Shown here piece after piece: positions 1 to 6,380 of a stretch of DNA of 64,000 bases. A program made the translations under genes and the position numbers. Every line of letters starts with the position of its first letter. Within the stretch, counting starts at the first letter, position 1. The stretch comes from Candidatus Pantoea soli (GTDB lineage: Bacteria > Pseudomonadota > Gammaproteobacteria > Enterobacterales > Enterobacteriaceae): positions 2,480,001 through 2,544,000 of the forward strand of contig NZ_CP032702.1 in the NCBI RefSeq assembly GCF_007833795.1, given 5' to 3'. Under the pieces are notes generated by a model. The model searched no databases and was not told the origin of the DNA. It worked only from the letters and a program-made list of their open reading frames with translations.

Positions 1-953
1 CGCTCCGGCGTCTGCGCCGGAAATGCGGGCTGATAGGGGGCAAGGTCAAACGCGTGGATTTTACGAAAGGCCACCTGCGCACTCAGCAGCGTGGGCAACG
101 CGCCGACGGCCGCCAGCAGCGGCGCACGCAGAAACAGCAGCGTCAGCGAATAGGTGGCCGCTACGGCCGTATTGGCCCAGCCGAGCCCGTTGGCCATATA
201 AAACACCATGCCGATGGCACCCAGCATCATAATGTTTGACCAGTTAACCGCGCTGAGATGGAAGGTATCGGCGCGTACAATGTGGCGGCGGTAGTCGGTG
301 GCATGCTGCTGGTAAACGCTGTCATAGATAAGCTGTGCGCGTTCGCGATTGAGCTGCAGCTCTTTGCGCCCTTCAATCACCGTCTGGAAATCCCGGTGCA
401 GCTCATCTTCAATGTCACGCAGCGTGGCCAGGTGGCGATACACGCGCGATACCAGCAGCCAGCCGCCGGTCAGCGTGACCGCCAGCCACAGCGTCGTCAC
501 CGCCAGCATCTGCGGCGAAAGCCACGCGAGGTAAAGCGCGGCGCCCAGCGTAATAATGATGCCCTGAATCAGTTCCGGCAGGCGCACAAAGGCAATGGTG
601 ATGGCACGCACGTCGCTGGTCAGCGCCGCCAGCAGCTGCGCGCTGCCGATTTGCTCAATGCGTTCCACGCGCGTATCCAGCAGGCGGCGGATAAACTCTC
701 CGCGCAGTCGCCAGACAAAATGATGGCCCAGCTGCGTGAGCGCCAGCTGCGATCCCAGCGTTACCGCCATCAGCAGCAGCAACTGTCCGAGAAACATCGG
801 CAGGATGGCCGCCGAAGTGCTGACAGCCTCAATCAGCGTGGTATTGATATAGGCAATCAGGCCGATGCCGAGCGCCGCGCTGAGCAGTGTCAGCAGCATG
901 ACGCCAGTAAACGGCCAGCGATACTGGCGGAAAACCACCTGCAGCAATGTCAT
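1..953 (-). CDS. yojI: YojI ABC exporter, N-terminal membrane part (partial)
   Basis: This is the first ~317 codons of the fused membrane/ATPase half-transporter YojI, which in E. coli exports peptides such as microcin J25 together with TolC. I read it by hand from the ATG at 951-953 because the gene runs off the left window edge, so no stop codon is present. The visible part is the six-helix transmembrane domain: it has the [10 protein letters not shown] segment in helix 1, the [19 protein letters not shown] segment, and the [19 protein letters not shown] segment typical of YojI. The nucleotide-binding domain (Walker A and B) would lie left of position 1 and cannot be checked. It lies downstream of alkB on the same strand with an 82-base gap, so co-transcription is possible. 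The family assignment is firm; the substrate is taken from the E. coli protein. Confidence 0.93.
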   Translation of the reverse strand, partial: MTLLQVVFRQYRWPFTGVMLLTLLSAALGIGLIAYINTTLIEAVSTSAAILPMFLGQLLLLMAVTLGSQLALTQLGHHFVWRLRGEFIRRLLDTRVERIEQIGSAQLLAALTSDVRAITIAFVRLPELIQGIIITLGAALYLAWLSPQMLAVTTLWLAVTLTGGWLLVSRVYRHLATLRDIEDELHRDFQTVIEGRKELQLNRERAQLIYDSVYQQHATDYRRHIVRADTFHLSAVNWSNIMMLGAIGMVFYMANGLGWANTAVAATYSLTLLFLRAPLLAAVGALPTLLSAQVAFRKIHAFDLAPYQPAFPAQTPE

Positions 954-1035
954 TAAACTTATCCCGTATCAATCAGCAGCCTGCAGTTTAATGGCGCAAC
1001 TGATGAAGGCAAGAATAATTCTCATTTGTTTTTGC

Positions 1036-1677
1036 TTACCGGGCGCGGCGGAAGGTCAGGTTGAAGCGAAAGGCGCCCGTCTGCGGATGCATCCCCGGAC
1101 GCAGCGGTAAAATGCCATGATAGCGCAGGCGCGACGGGCCGCCCCAGACCACGATATCGCCGTGCTCCAGTAGTACGCGCTGTGTCGCATCGCCGCGTTC
1201 AAACCCGCCAAACTGAAACACCGCCGGTAAACCCAGCGAGACTGACACAATCGGCTGGCGCAGATCCTTCTCATCTTTATCCTGATGCAGCGTCAGCTTA
1301 GCCCCCGGCTCGTAGCGGTTAATCAGGCAGGCATCGGGATCGAAATCGCTGAAGCCCGCCTCACGGGCAGTCTGCTGTGCCAGCGTACGAAACAGCGACG
1401 GCATCGGCGGCCATTTCGTACCCATGCTCTCATCCTGTTCCGTATACTGGTAGCCGCGCGAATCCGCAGACCAGCCGAGATTGCCGCAGTTGGTCATGGC
1501 GACCGACATGCGATGGCCGCCCGGCGTGATGCGATGTCCAAACGGATTTTGCGCGGCAATCGCGCCGATTTCGGCCAGCAGCGCTTCGGCATCATCGCGG
1601 GCGCGGCGGCGCAGGATCACCGCCCCTTCCGCCAGCGGCTCCTGCCACGGCGCCTCTTCTCCAAATAAATCCAGCAT
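1036..1677 (-). CDS. alkB: DNA oxidative demethylase AlkB
   Basis: AlkB is an Fe(II)/2-oxoglutarate dioxygenase that removes methyl groups from 1-methyladenine and 3-methylcytosine in DNA. The protein is 213 residues (E. coli 216). The iron triad is visible as H131, D133 (LHQDKDE) and H187 (RYHGILPL), and the 2-oxoglutarate arginines are R204 and R210 in the tail FRFNLTFRR. The substrate region NLGWSAD is also present. The start codon at 1677 lies 15 bases after the apbE stop, so the two are probably one transcript. In E. coli alkB is the second gene of the ada-alkB operon. Here ada is absent from this position, so alkB may not be under Ada control. Assignment is very secure. Confidence 0.97.
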   Translation of the reverse strand: MLDLFGEEAPWQEPLAEGAVILRRRARDDAEALLAEIGAIAAQNPFGHRITPGGHRMSVAMTNCGNLGWSADSRGYQYTEQDESMGTKWPPMPSLFRTLAQQTAREAGFSDFDPDACLINRYEPGAKLTLHQDKDEKDLRQPIVSVSLGLPAVFQFGGFERGDATQRVLLEHGDIVVWGGPSRLRYHGILPLRPGMHPQTGAFRFNLTFRRAR

Positions 1678-1692
1678 GCACGCCTCCTCAGA

Positions 1693-2721
1693 CTAGTGCT
1701 GATCGATTAAAAACGTTTTGAACTGCGGTGACATCCAGTGGCTGAATCCGTTGCCCTCCCGGGTGATCAGATAGACCGCCAGATGCGCTTTCAGCGCCAG
1801 CGCTTTGGCCCGTTCCGGCCCCAGCACCATCAGACCGGTATCCCAGCCATCCGCCTCCAGCGCCGTGGTGGCAATCACCGTCGCTGAGACCAGGTTATGG
1901 GTAATCGGCCGGCCGGTGGCGGGATCGATCACATGGGAAATCCGCTTGCCATCCAGTTCATAATAGTTGCGATAACTGCCGGAGGTACTGATGCCGTGTC
2001 CCTGCAGATTCACACGCGCTTCCGCCACGTTTTCACGATCGGTCGGTTTCTGAATCGCTACGCGCCACGGCTGCTGACCATTTTCGCCGCGGCTCAGTAC
2101 CGCGCCGCCCACTGAGACCAGATACTGCGTGATGCCCTGCTGTTCCATCAGGCGCGCCAGGTGATCGGTGGCGTAGCCTTCGCCCATTGTCGAGAGATCA
2201 ACATACAGGCCGGGCAGGTCCTTTTGCAGCCACTGCCCTTCTGCGCCCTGAATAACGCGCAGGTGCTGCAGCCCGGTCAGCGCCCTGGCCGCCGCGATCT
2301 CTGCGTCAGAAGGCGTATGCGCCGGCTGCTTCGTCGGGCCAAAGCCCCACAAATTCACCAGCGGCCCGACGGTAATGTCCATGGCTCCGCCGGTTTTCTG
2401 GCCGATGCGCAGCGCCATCGTGACGATATCTGCCATATCCGCGCTGACCGGCTGCGGGGCGCTGCCCTGATACTGATTAAAGCGGGACAGCACAGAATCG
2501 GCTTTCCAGGTAGACAGCGTCTGGTCATCGCGATCCAGCTGCTGCTGTATTTTCTGCTGCAGATCGGCCTTACGTTGCGGATCGACGCCGGCCAGACTCA
2601 CGCGCCAGACGGTGCCCATGGTTTTGCCTTCCAGCACCAGCGGCGGTGGCGCATCGTTGGGTTCGCACCCGCTAAGCATCAGCGCCAGCACACCTGTCAG
2701 CAGAATATTCTTAAAAAACAT
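1693..2721 (-). CDS. apbE: FAD:protein FMN transferase ApbE (lipoprotein)
   Basis: ApbE attaches FMN covalently to threonine residues of periplasmic or membrane flavoproteins such as the NqrB/NqrC and RnfG/RnfD subunits. The 342-residue product begins with a lipoprotein signal: hydrophobic core followed by the lipobox LSGC with the acylated cysteine at residue 19. The family signatures are present in order: TMGTVW near residue 35, GPLVNLWGFGP near residue 140, DLSTMGEGYA near residue 175 for the flavin site, and the C-terminal TSGSYRNYY...HVIDPATGRP block. It is first in an apbE-alkB(-yojI) run on the minus strand. Length matches the E. coli protein (351) with a slightly shorter end. Assignment is secure. 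Confidence 0.96.
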   Translation of the reverse strand: MFFKNILLTGVLALMLSGCEPNDAPPPLVLEGKTMGTVWRVSLAGVDPQRKADLQQKIQQQLDRDDQTLSTWKADSVLSRFNQYQGSAPQPVSADMADIVTMALRIGQKTGGAMDITVGPLVNLWGFGPTKQPAHTPSDAEIAAARALTGLQHLRVIQGAEGQWLQKDLPGLYVDLSTMGEGYATDHLARLMEQQGITQYLVSVGGAVLSRGENGQQPWRVAIQKPTDRENVAEARVNLQGHGISTSGSYRNYYELDGKRISHVIDPATGRPITHNLVSATVIATTALEADGWDTGLMVLGPERAKALALKAHLAVYLITREGNGFSHWMSPQFKTFLIDQH

Positions 2722-2861
2722 CTTATCCTCGTTTGTTACGCATCACTACAGCTGATTACAAAGCATAAACAGCCTGTAAATTTGCCTAAAGCAGCTTGAA
2801 GTTCATTTTTGGCTGACGCAGCATGGTCGTCCCTGCACCCGATTCCCAGGAGGAGCGACGG

Positions 2862-2975
2862 ATGATTTATCTGATTATTGCGGTAACCGCCGGACTGTTT
2901 GTTTATGGCAGCTATCGCAGCTGGCACAACCATCGCCATCGCCTGATTCAGCACTACCCTTCGCGCCGGCGTTAA
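2862..2975 (+). CDS. Putative small membrane protein (37 aa)
   Basis: I do not recognise this ORF. It encodes 37 residues starting MIYLIIAVTAGLFVYGSYRS and ending in a basic, histidine-rich tail (HNHRHRLIQHYPSRRR). Residues 1-17 form one membrane-spanning helix, followed by a positive cytoplasmic end, a layout common in small inner-membrane proteins. Translation is well supported: a strong Shine-Dalgarno, CCCAGGAGGAG at 2846-2855, ends six bases before the ATG. It is divergent from apbE. There is no obvious partner. It could be an orphan small protein conserved in related genera; only comparison would settle that. Confidence 0.6.
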   Translation: MIYLIIAVTAGLFVYGSYRSWHNHRHRLIQHYPSRRR

Positions 2976-3087
2976 GCGCCTGCACCATTAGCAGGCAGCC
3001 TGCACCGCTTTCGCACTGGCGCAGTGTAACAAACCGTCACCGGATGGCGTGACGCTGAGAGCGGTGAGTGGCATGAATTCTGCATCG

Positions 3088-3109
3088 TTGATGTCAGGTT
3101 GAACATCAA
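3088..3109. repeat. Inverted repeat before small ORF
   Basis: TTGATGT (3088-3094) and ACATCAA (3103-3109) form a perfect 7-bp inverted repeat around an 8-base spacer. It ends two bases before the Shine-Dalgarno of the ORF at 3120, so it could be an operator or an mRNA hairpin that controls that ORF. No binding protein is suggested by the sequence itself. Confidence 0.4.
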
Positions 3110-3119
3110 TGAGGTGCAG

Positions 3120-3278
3120 ATGATGAGTAAAGTAAAAACACAAAGTGACAGGTGGCAGCGCTGGCTGAGTTTTTCCGCTTTCACCCTGGCAGGCGTGGCG
3201 CTGGAAGGCAGTGCGCCGCCTGCCGTGGCTGCGCAGCCGCCTGCACCGAAAGCCAGACGCTGGCGCACGGTACAATAA
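3120..3278 (+). CDS. Hypothetical small protein (52 aa)
   Basis: Unrecognised ORF of 52 residues (51 if the second ATG at 3123 is used). A GAGGTG ribosome site at 3111-3116 precedes it. The product has a basic start (MMSKVKTQSDRWQRW), a weakly hydrophobic middle with SFSAFTLAGVALEG, an alanine/proline-rich stretch and a basic end (KARRWRTVQ). The middle could be a poor membrane segment or an uncleaved signal. It ends two bases before the stop codon of the convergent pseudogene on the other strand. The ORF is short, so chance cannot be excluded, but the ribosome site and the nearby inverted repeat favour a real gene. Confidence 0.45.
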   Translation: MMSKVKTQSDRWQRWLSFSAFTLAGVALEGSAPPAVAAQPPAPKARRWRTVQ

Positions 3279-3279
3279 A

Positions 3280-3738
3280 CTAAAGCCCTGATGCACTGAG
3301 GCCCGGATGATCGTCCGGGCGACGCCCCGCCGGCCAGTGAAACAGCCGGTCCGCCGCCGCAATCGGCAGATCGTTAATACAGGCGAAGCGCTGCACCATC
3401 AGGCCATCAGCGCCAGACTGCCAGTTTTCGTTGCCATCACTGCGGAACCCGTTGCCGCTGTCATCATGCCACTCACAGGCGAAACGTACCGCCAGCTTGT
3501 CGTGGTGCCAGGCCCATCACTCCCTGCTTAACCGGTATTCGTGCTCCCTGGCCCACTTGCGCTGTAAAAATGCCACCACCGCTTCCCGACCCTGAATAAA
3601 TTCGCTGCGATTCCGCCAGCGCGTGTCTTCGCTGTACGCCTGCGACACGCGGTGCGGGTCGCAACTGTTCCATGCATCCTCAGCCTGACGGGTTTTCTGT
3701 TGTGCACTCTGGTGATCAAACGGGGGGATCAGCATCAT
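3280..3738 (-). pseudogene. SnoaL/NTF2-like (DUF1348-type) protein, interrupted by in-frame TGA
   Basis: Reading one frame through from the ATG at 3736-3738 to the TAG at 3280-3282 gives 151 residues of a nuclear-transport-factor-2-like fold protein of the DUF1348 type. Recognisable pieces lie on both sides of a single in-frame TGA at 3517-3519: before it [33 protein letters not shown] and [10 protein letters not shown]; after it [33 protein letters not shown] and [15 protein letters not shown]. No frame change is needed. The break is at codon 74, so the product is either a 73-residue fragment, a nonsense pseudogene, or the result of a base-call error. Function of the family is not well established. 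It is divergent from the TetR gene at 3819 and probably under its control. Confidence 0.8.
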
Positions 3739-3753
3739 TCATCTCCTTAGCAG

Positions 3754-3771
3754 GTAGACAACTCTGTCTAC
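3754..3771. promoter_or_regulatory. Putative TetR operator 1
   Basis: GTAGACA-actc-TGTCTAC is a perfect 7-bp inverted repeat with a 4-base spacer. It lies in the 80-base gap between the divergent SnoaL-like gene and the TetR gene. A nearly identical copy follows at 3781. Self-control through a palindrome in a divergent promoter is typical for TetR-family repressors. That this TetR binds here is inference. Confidence 0.7.
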
Positions 3772-3780
3772 ATGTTGCAG

Positions 3781-3798
3781 GCAGACAGCGTTGTCTAC
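3781..3798. promoter_or_regulatory. Putative TetR operator 2
   Basis: gCAGACA-gcgt-TGTCTACa is the second copy of the palindrome, with one base changed in the left arm (C for T). The centres of the two copies are 27 bases apart. It ends 20 bases before the TetR start codon, so occupancy would block transcription or early elongation of the regulator. Confidence 0.65.
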
Positions 3799-3818
3799 AG
3801 CCTGGAGAGGAAATTTTT

Positions 3819-4382
3819 ATGCTGAATCCGTTAACGCCTGATGCCAGCGCCCCGGCACGCGATCGTATACTGCTGACGGCGCAGCAGCTGTTTTATCGTC
3901 AGGGCATCCGCGCCACCGGCGTGGACAAAGTAATTGCCGAAGCGGGCGTCACCAAAGTGACCTTTTACCGCCATTTCCCGGCGAAGAACGCCCTGGTCGT
4001 GGCGTTTTTGCAGCAGCGTCACGACCGCTGGATAGCCGCCTTTCGCGCCGCGCTGGCGCAGCACGACAGCCTTATTGATGCGCTGCCGGCAACGCTGCTG
4101 AGCTGGTTTCGCGAGGAGGATTTTCGCGGCTGTGCTTTTATTAATACGGCCGCCGAGCCGGGAGAGAGTCTGGCAGAAGCCAGCGCGCTGATTCGTCAGC
4201 ATAAACAGGCCATGGCGGCGGCTATCGCAGAAAAACTGCCGGCCGGTGAACAGGCGTTGCTGATGCCATGCGTGCTACTGGTGGAAGGGGCGATAGTGCA
4301 GGTGCAGATCGGTGAGGCGGCAGAGGCCGTGACGCAGGCGCTGCGTGCTGCGCTGATGCGGCTGCTGCAACGCAGAGCGTGA
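3819..4382 (+). CDS. TetR/AcrR family transcriptional regulator
   Basis: A 187-residue TetR-family repressor. The N-terminal helix-turn-helix is clear: RDRILLTAQQLFYRQGIRATGV...AEAGVTKVTFYRHFPAKNALV, residues about 12-62, with the recognition helix in TKVTFYRHF. The rest is a helical ligand-binding domain with GCAFINTAAEPGE near residue 108. I chose the ATG at 3819 because GGAGAGG at 3804-3810 sits in front of it; the reading frame is open further upstream, but that part would run through both operators. Partner gene is the divergent interrupted SnoaL-like gene. Similar regulators are often described as reactive-compound or drug sensors; no ligand can be named. Confidence 0.9.
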   Translation: MLNPLTPDASAPARDRILLTAQQLFYRQGIRATGVDKVIAEAGVTKVTFYRHFPAKNALVVAFLQQRHDRWIAAFRAALAQHDSLIDALPATLLSWFREEDFRGCAFINTAAEPGESLAEASALIRQHKQAMAAAIAEKLPAGEQALLMPCVLLVEGAIVQVQIGEAAEAVTQALRAALMRLLQRRA

Positions 4383-4404
4383 CCCGCAGGCCACGCTCCA
4401 GGCA

Positions 4405-5514
4405 TCAGAACTGGTAAACCAGGCCCAGTGCCACGATGTCGTCGGTGTTGATACCGGTCGCATCGGTGAAGTTGTTGTCGTCCAGCAGGTTGATCTGGTA
4501 ATCAACGTAGGTCGACATATTTTTATTAAAGTAGTAGGTGGCGCCCACATCAATGTATTTTTTCAGGTTCTGGTTGCCGTAACCTTCGATATCGCTGCCG
4601 CGTGAAGAAACAAAGGCCAGAGACGGACGCAGACCGAAGTCGAACTGATACTGTGCCACCAGCTCCCAGTTATCCGCTTTGTTGGCGTAACCGTAGGTAG
4701 CCGAGTCGACGGAACCAAAACGGGTCGCGTTGTAAGAGCGGGTGTACATGGCTGCCAGGTAAACGTTGTTCGCGTCATATTTCAGACCGCCGGTATACGC
4801 TTCCGCTTTGTCGCCACGGCCCAGAATGCGGGCGTCGCCACCGTTCTGGTTGTTGGTACGATCGGACTGGAACATCGCAGCACCCAGACCAAAGCCAGAA
4901 CCGAGATCGTAAGTGGTGCTCAGACCCCAGCCGTCGCCGTTCTCACCCAGCACATCGCGGCCGGAAGAGGATTCCGTTGGATTGTCGTTTTTGCCCTGAT
5001 ACTGCACGGCAAAGTTCCAGCCATCAACCAGACCAAAGAAGTTGTTGTTACGGTAGGTCGCCATACCGTTACCGCGCTGGAACATGAAGTTATCTGCGCC
5101 GTAGGTGTCACCGCCGAACTCCGGCAGAACGTCAGTCCAGGCACCGATGTCATACAGCACGCCGTAGTTGCGGCCGTAATCGAATGAGCCTGCGTTACCA
5201 AATTTCAGACCGGCAAAGCCCACGCGGGTGTAGCTGTCAGCCGTACCCTGAGATTCAGCGGTGTTCAGGGCAGCCTGGTATTCCCACTGACCGTAACCGG
5301 TGAGCTGATCGGTCACCTGAGTTTCACCTTTAAAACCAAAGCGCAGGTAAGACTGGTCACCGTCCTGGTCATCGTTGTCGGAGAAATAGTGTAAGCCGTC
5401 AACTTTGCCGTAAAGGTCTAATTTGTTGCCATCTTTATTATAGATTTCTGCTGCGCTTGCTGAGCCTGCTACCAGCAGTGCAGGGATCATCAGGGAGAGA
5501 ACGCGACGTTTCAT
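4405..5514 (-). CDS. ompC: Outer-membrane general porin, OmpC/OmpF type
   Basis: A trimeric 16-strand beta-barrel porin of 369 residues. It has a 21-residue signal peptide ending GSASA before [19 protein letters not shown], the porin mature start. The loop 3 region carries [12 protein letters not shown], and the protein ends in a terminal phenylalanine (ALGLVYQF) required for Bam assembly. Its place next to micF and rcsD, and a leader that resembles E. coli ompC, support ompC. The bases around the ribosome site (GAGGGTAATAA before ATG) resemble E. coli ompF more than ompC, so its control by small RNAs may differ. A single major porin serving both roles is possible. OmpR control is likely from the leader. 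Confidence 0.93.
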   Translation of the reverse strand: MKRRVLSLMIPALLVAGSASAAEIYNKDGNKLDLYGKVDGLHYFSDNDDQDGDQSYLRFGFKGETQVTDQLTGYGQWEYQAALNTAESQGTADSYTRVGFAGLKFGNAGSFDYGRNYGVLYDIGAWTDVLPEFGGDTYGADNFMFQRGNGMATYRNNNFFGLVDGWNFAVQYQGKNDNPTESSSGRDVLGENGDGWGLSTTYDLGSGFGLGAAMFQSDRTNNQNGGDARILGRGDKAEAYTGGLKYDANNVYLAAMYTRSYNATRFGSVDSATYGYANKADNWELVAQYQFDFGLRPSLAFVSSRGSDIEGYGNQNLKKYIDVGATYYFNKNMSTYVDYQINLLDDNNFTDATGINTDDIVALGLVYQF

Positions 5515-5660
5515 TTTATTACCCTCGGTAATGTGCCTTTATTTATGCCACTGCGAACTGAATGCTTAAAAATTCAGCCGGCAAGCCATTGTTATTTTAT
5601 AGAGGGCAATAATCTATCACGAAAATGATACTAAATTTCCAAAAGTGTTTCATTTTATTT
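5515..5660 (-). promoter_or_regulatory. ompC leader and OmpR-binding promoter region
   Basis: Read on the minus strand, this stretch resembles the E. coli ompC control region as I remember it: TGAAACACTTTTGG and TTTAGTATCATTTTCGTG (about 5621-5653) correspond to the first OmpR boxes, followed by GATTATT, a -10-like AACAAT and the conserved leader end GCAGTGGCATAAA...AAAGGCA. Transcription would start near 5585, leaving a leader of about 70 bases. The beginning of the coding frame is preceded by GAGGG at 5522-5526. Phosphorylated OmpR is therefore the expected activator. Confidence 0.7.
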
Positions 5661-5788
5661 AATAGTTATTTCTGGATGTAAATTCCGCGGAACTAATAAT
5701 CAGCACTAATTCTCAAAAAATACCGCACTAATTGATAAACCGAATTTATAACCTTTAATATCAATCACCTGAATTATCAAAACCTGCC

Positions 5789-5804
5789 GCACTGAATGAC
5801 AAAA
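5789..5804 (+). promoter_or_regulatory. Putative MarA/SoxS/Rob box for micF
   Basis: GCAC-tgaat-GAC-AAAA fits the marbox core (GCAC, N5, purine-Y-Y, AAA) in all but one fixed position. It lies 33-48 bases before the likely micF start, where an activator would touch RNA polymerase. In E. coli micF is activated by MarA, SoxS and Rob. The matching -10 is TACAAT at 5824-5829, and no good -35 is visible, which agrees with an activated promoter. Confidence 0.5.
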
Positions 5805-5836
5805 CCCGATGCCTTTCAGCGCATACAATTACCCCC

Positions 5837-5928
5837 GCTATCATCATTTATTTCATTATTACCTTCATTCACCCCGAATGAGATATTTACCCTAATTCCC
5901 GCCGGACATGATTGTCCGGCATTTTTTT
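5837..5928 (+). ncRNA. micF: MicF antisense small RNA
   Basis: A 92-base RNA gene in the syntenic place, divergent from the porin and upstream of rcsD. The 5' end GCTATCATCATTTATTTC resembles E. coli MicF (GCTATCATCATTAAC), the middle TTATTACCTTCATTC carries the ompF-targeting seed region, and the 3' end is a Rho-independent terminator: GCCGGACA / TGTCCGGC followed by seven T (to 5928). A -10 TACAAT lies at 5824-5829. MicF pairs with porin mRNA with the help of Hfq and blocks translation. Here 11 bases (5856-5866) can pair with the start region of the neighbouring porin mRNA (5516-5526), with one G:U pair. Confidence 0.88.
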
Positions 5929-6380
5929 GCCTGCGATTTCCCTCTTCTTTGTCAAAGTAAGTAAACTTTTTTACCTGCCTTAAAATAACTGATGATAAAA
6001 CCGCCTGGTTCCGCGGCTTTATACGGAGATTATGACCGGCCCATCGCTAAACCGGCACAAGTTATTTCCCGTGCGCAACAAAGTTTACCGCTTAAATATC
6101 CGGCGTGGTTACGCGGCGATGTATTCTCTTTTACTGCCGTTGATTCAGCCAGTTAACCCTCCTGCCCAGCCGCTATTCGCGCCAGTATTAACGCAAATTA
6201 CCCCACGATTATGCTGCGGCTGACGTACAGGGCCGGCTGCACTTTGCCAGGAAAGTTCTGGAAAAAATTCCGGTCGGGTAAAAGATCGGTAATATGCTGC
6301 TCCCGGGTCACGCTTCTGGTTTACCGGCCCCCTCATTTCGCGGTGTGATACCCGCTTTGATGCTAAACTTCGTCGCTTGA
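5929..6380. other. Intergenic region between micF and the MFS gene
   Basis: 452 bases without a convincing gene. An open frame at 6032-6223 has a GGAG five bases before its ATG, but the 63-residue product looks random. The first part is AT-rich (5960-6000) and could hold a promoter for the downstream genes; no clear operator or hairpin was seen. Confidence 0.5.

Noticed and set aside
5684..5693. TTCCGCGGAA palindrome between the porin and micF
   Set aside because: Ten bases are too short to be meaningful here and it does not match OmpR, MarA or Lrp sites.
6032..6223. 63-residue open frame with GGAG before its ATG, downstream of micF
   Set aside because: Composition looks random, no domain or membrane logic, and it overlaps likely promoter DNA. 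The ribosome-like GGAG alone is not enough.
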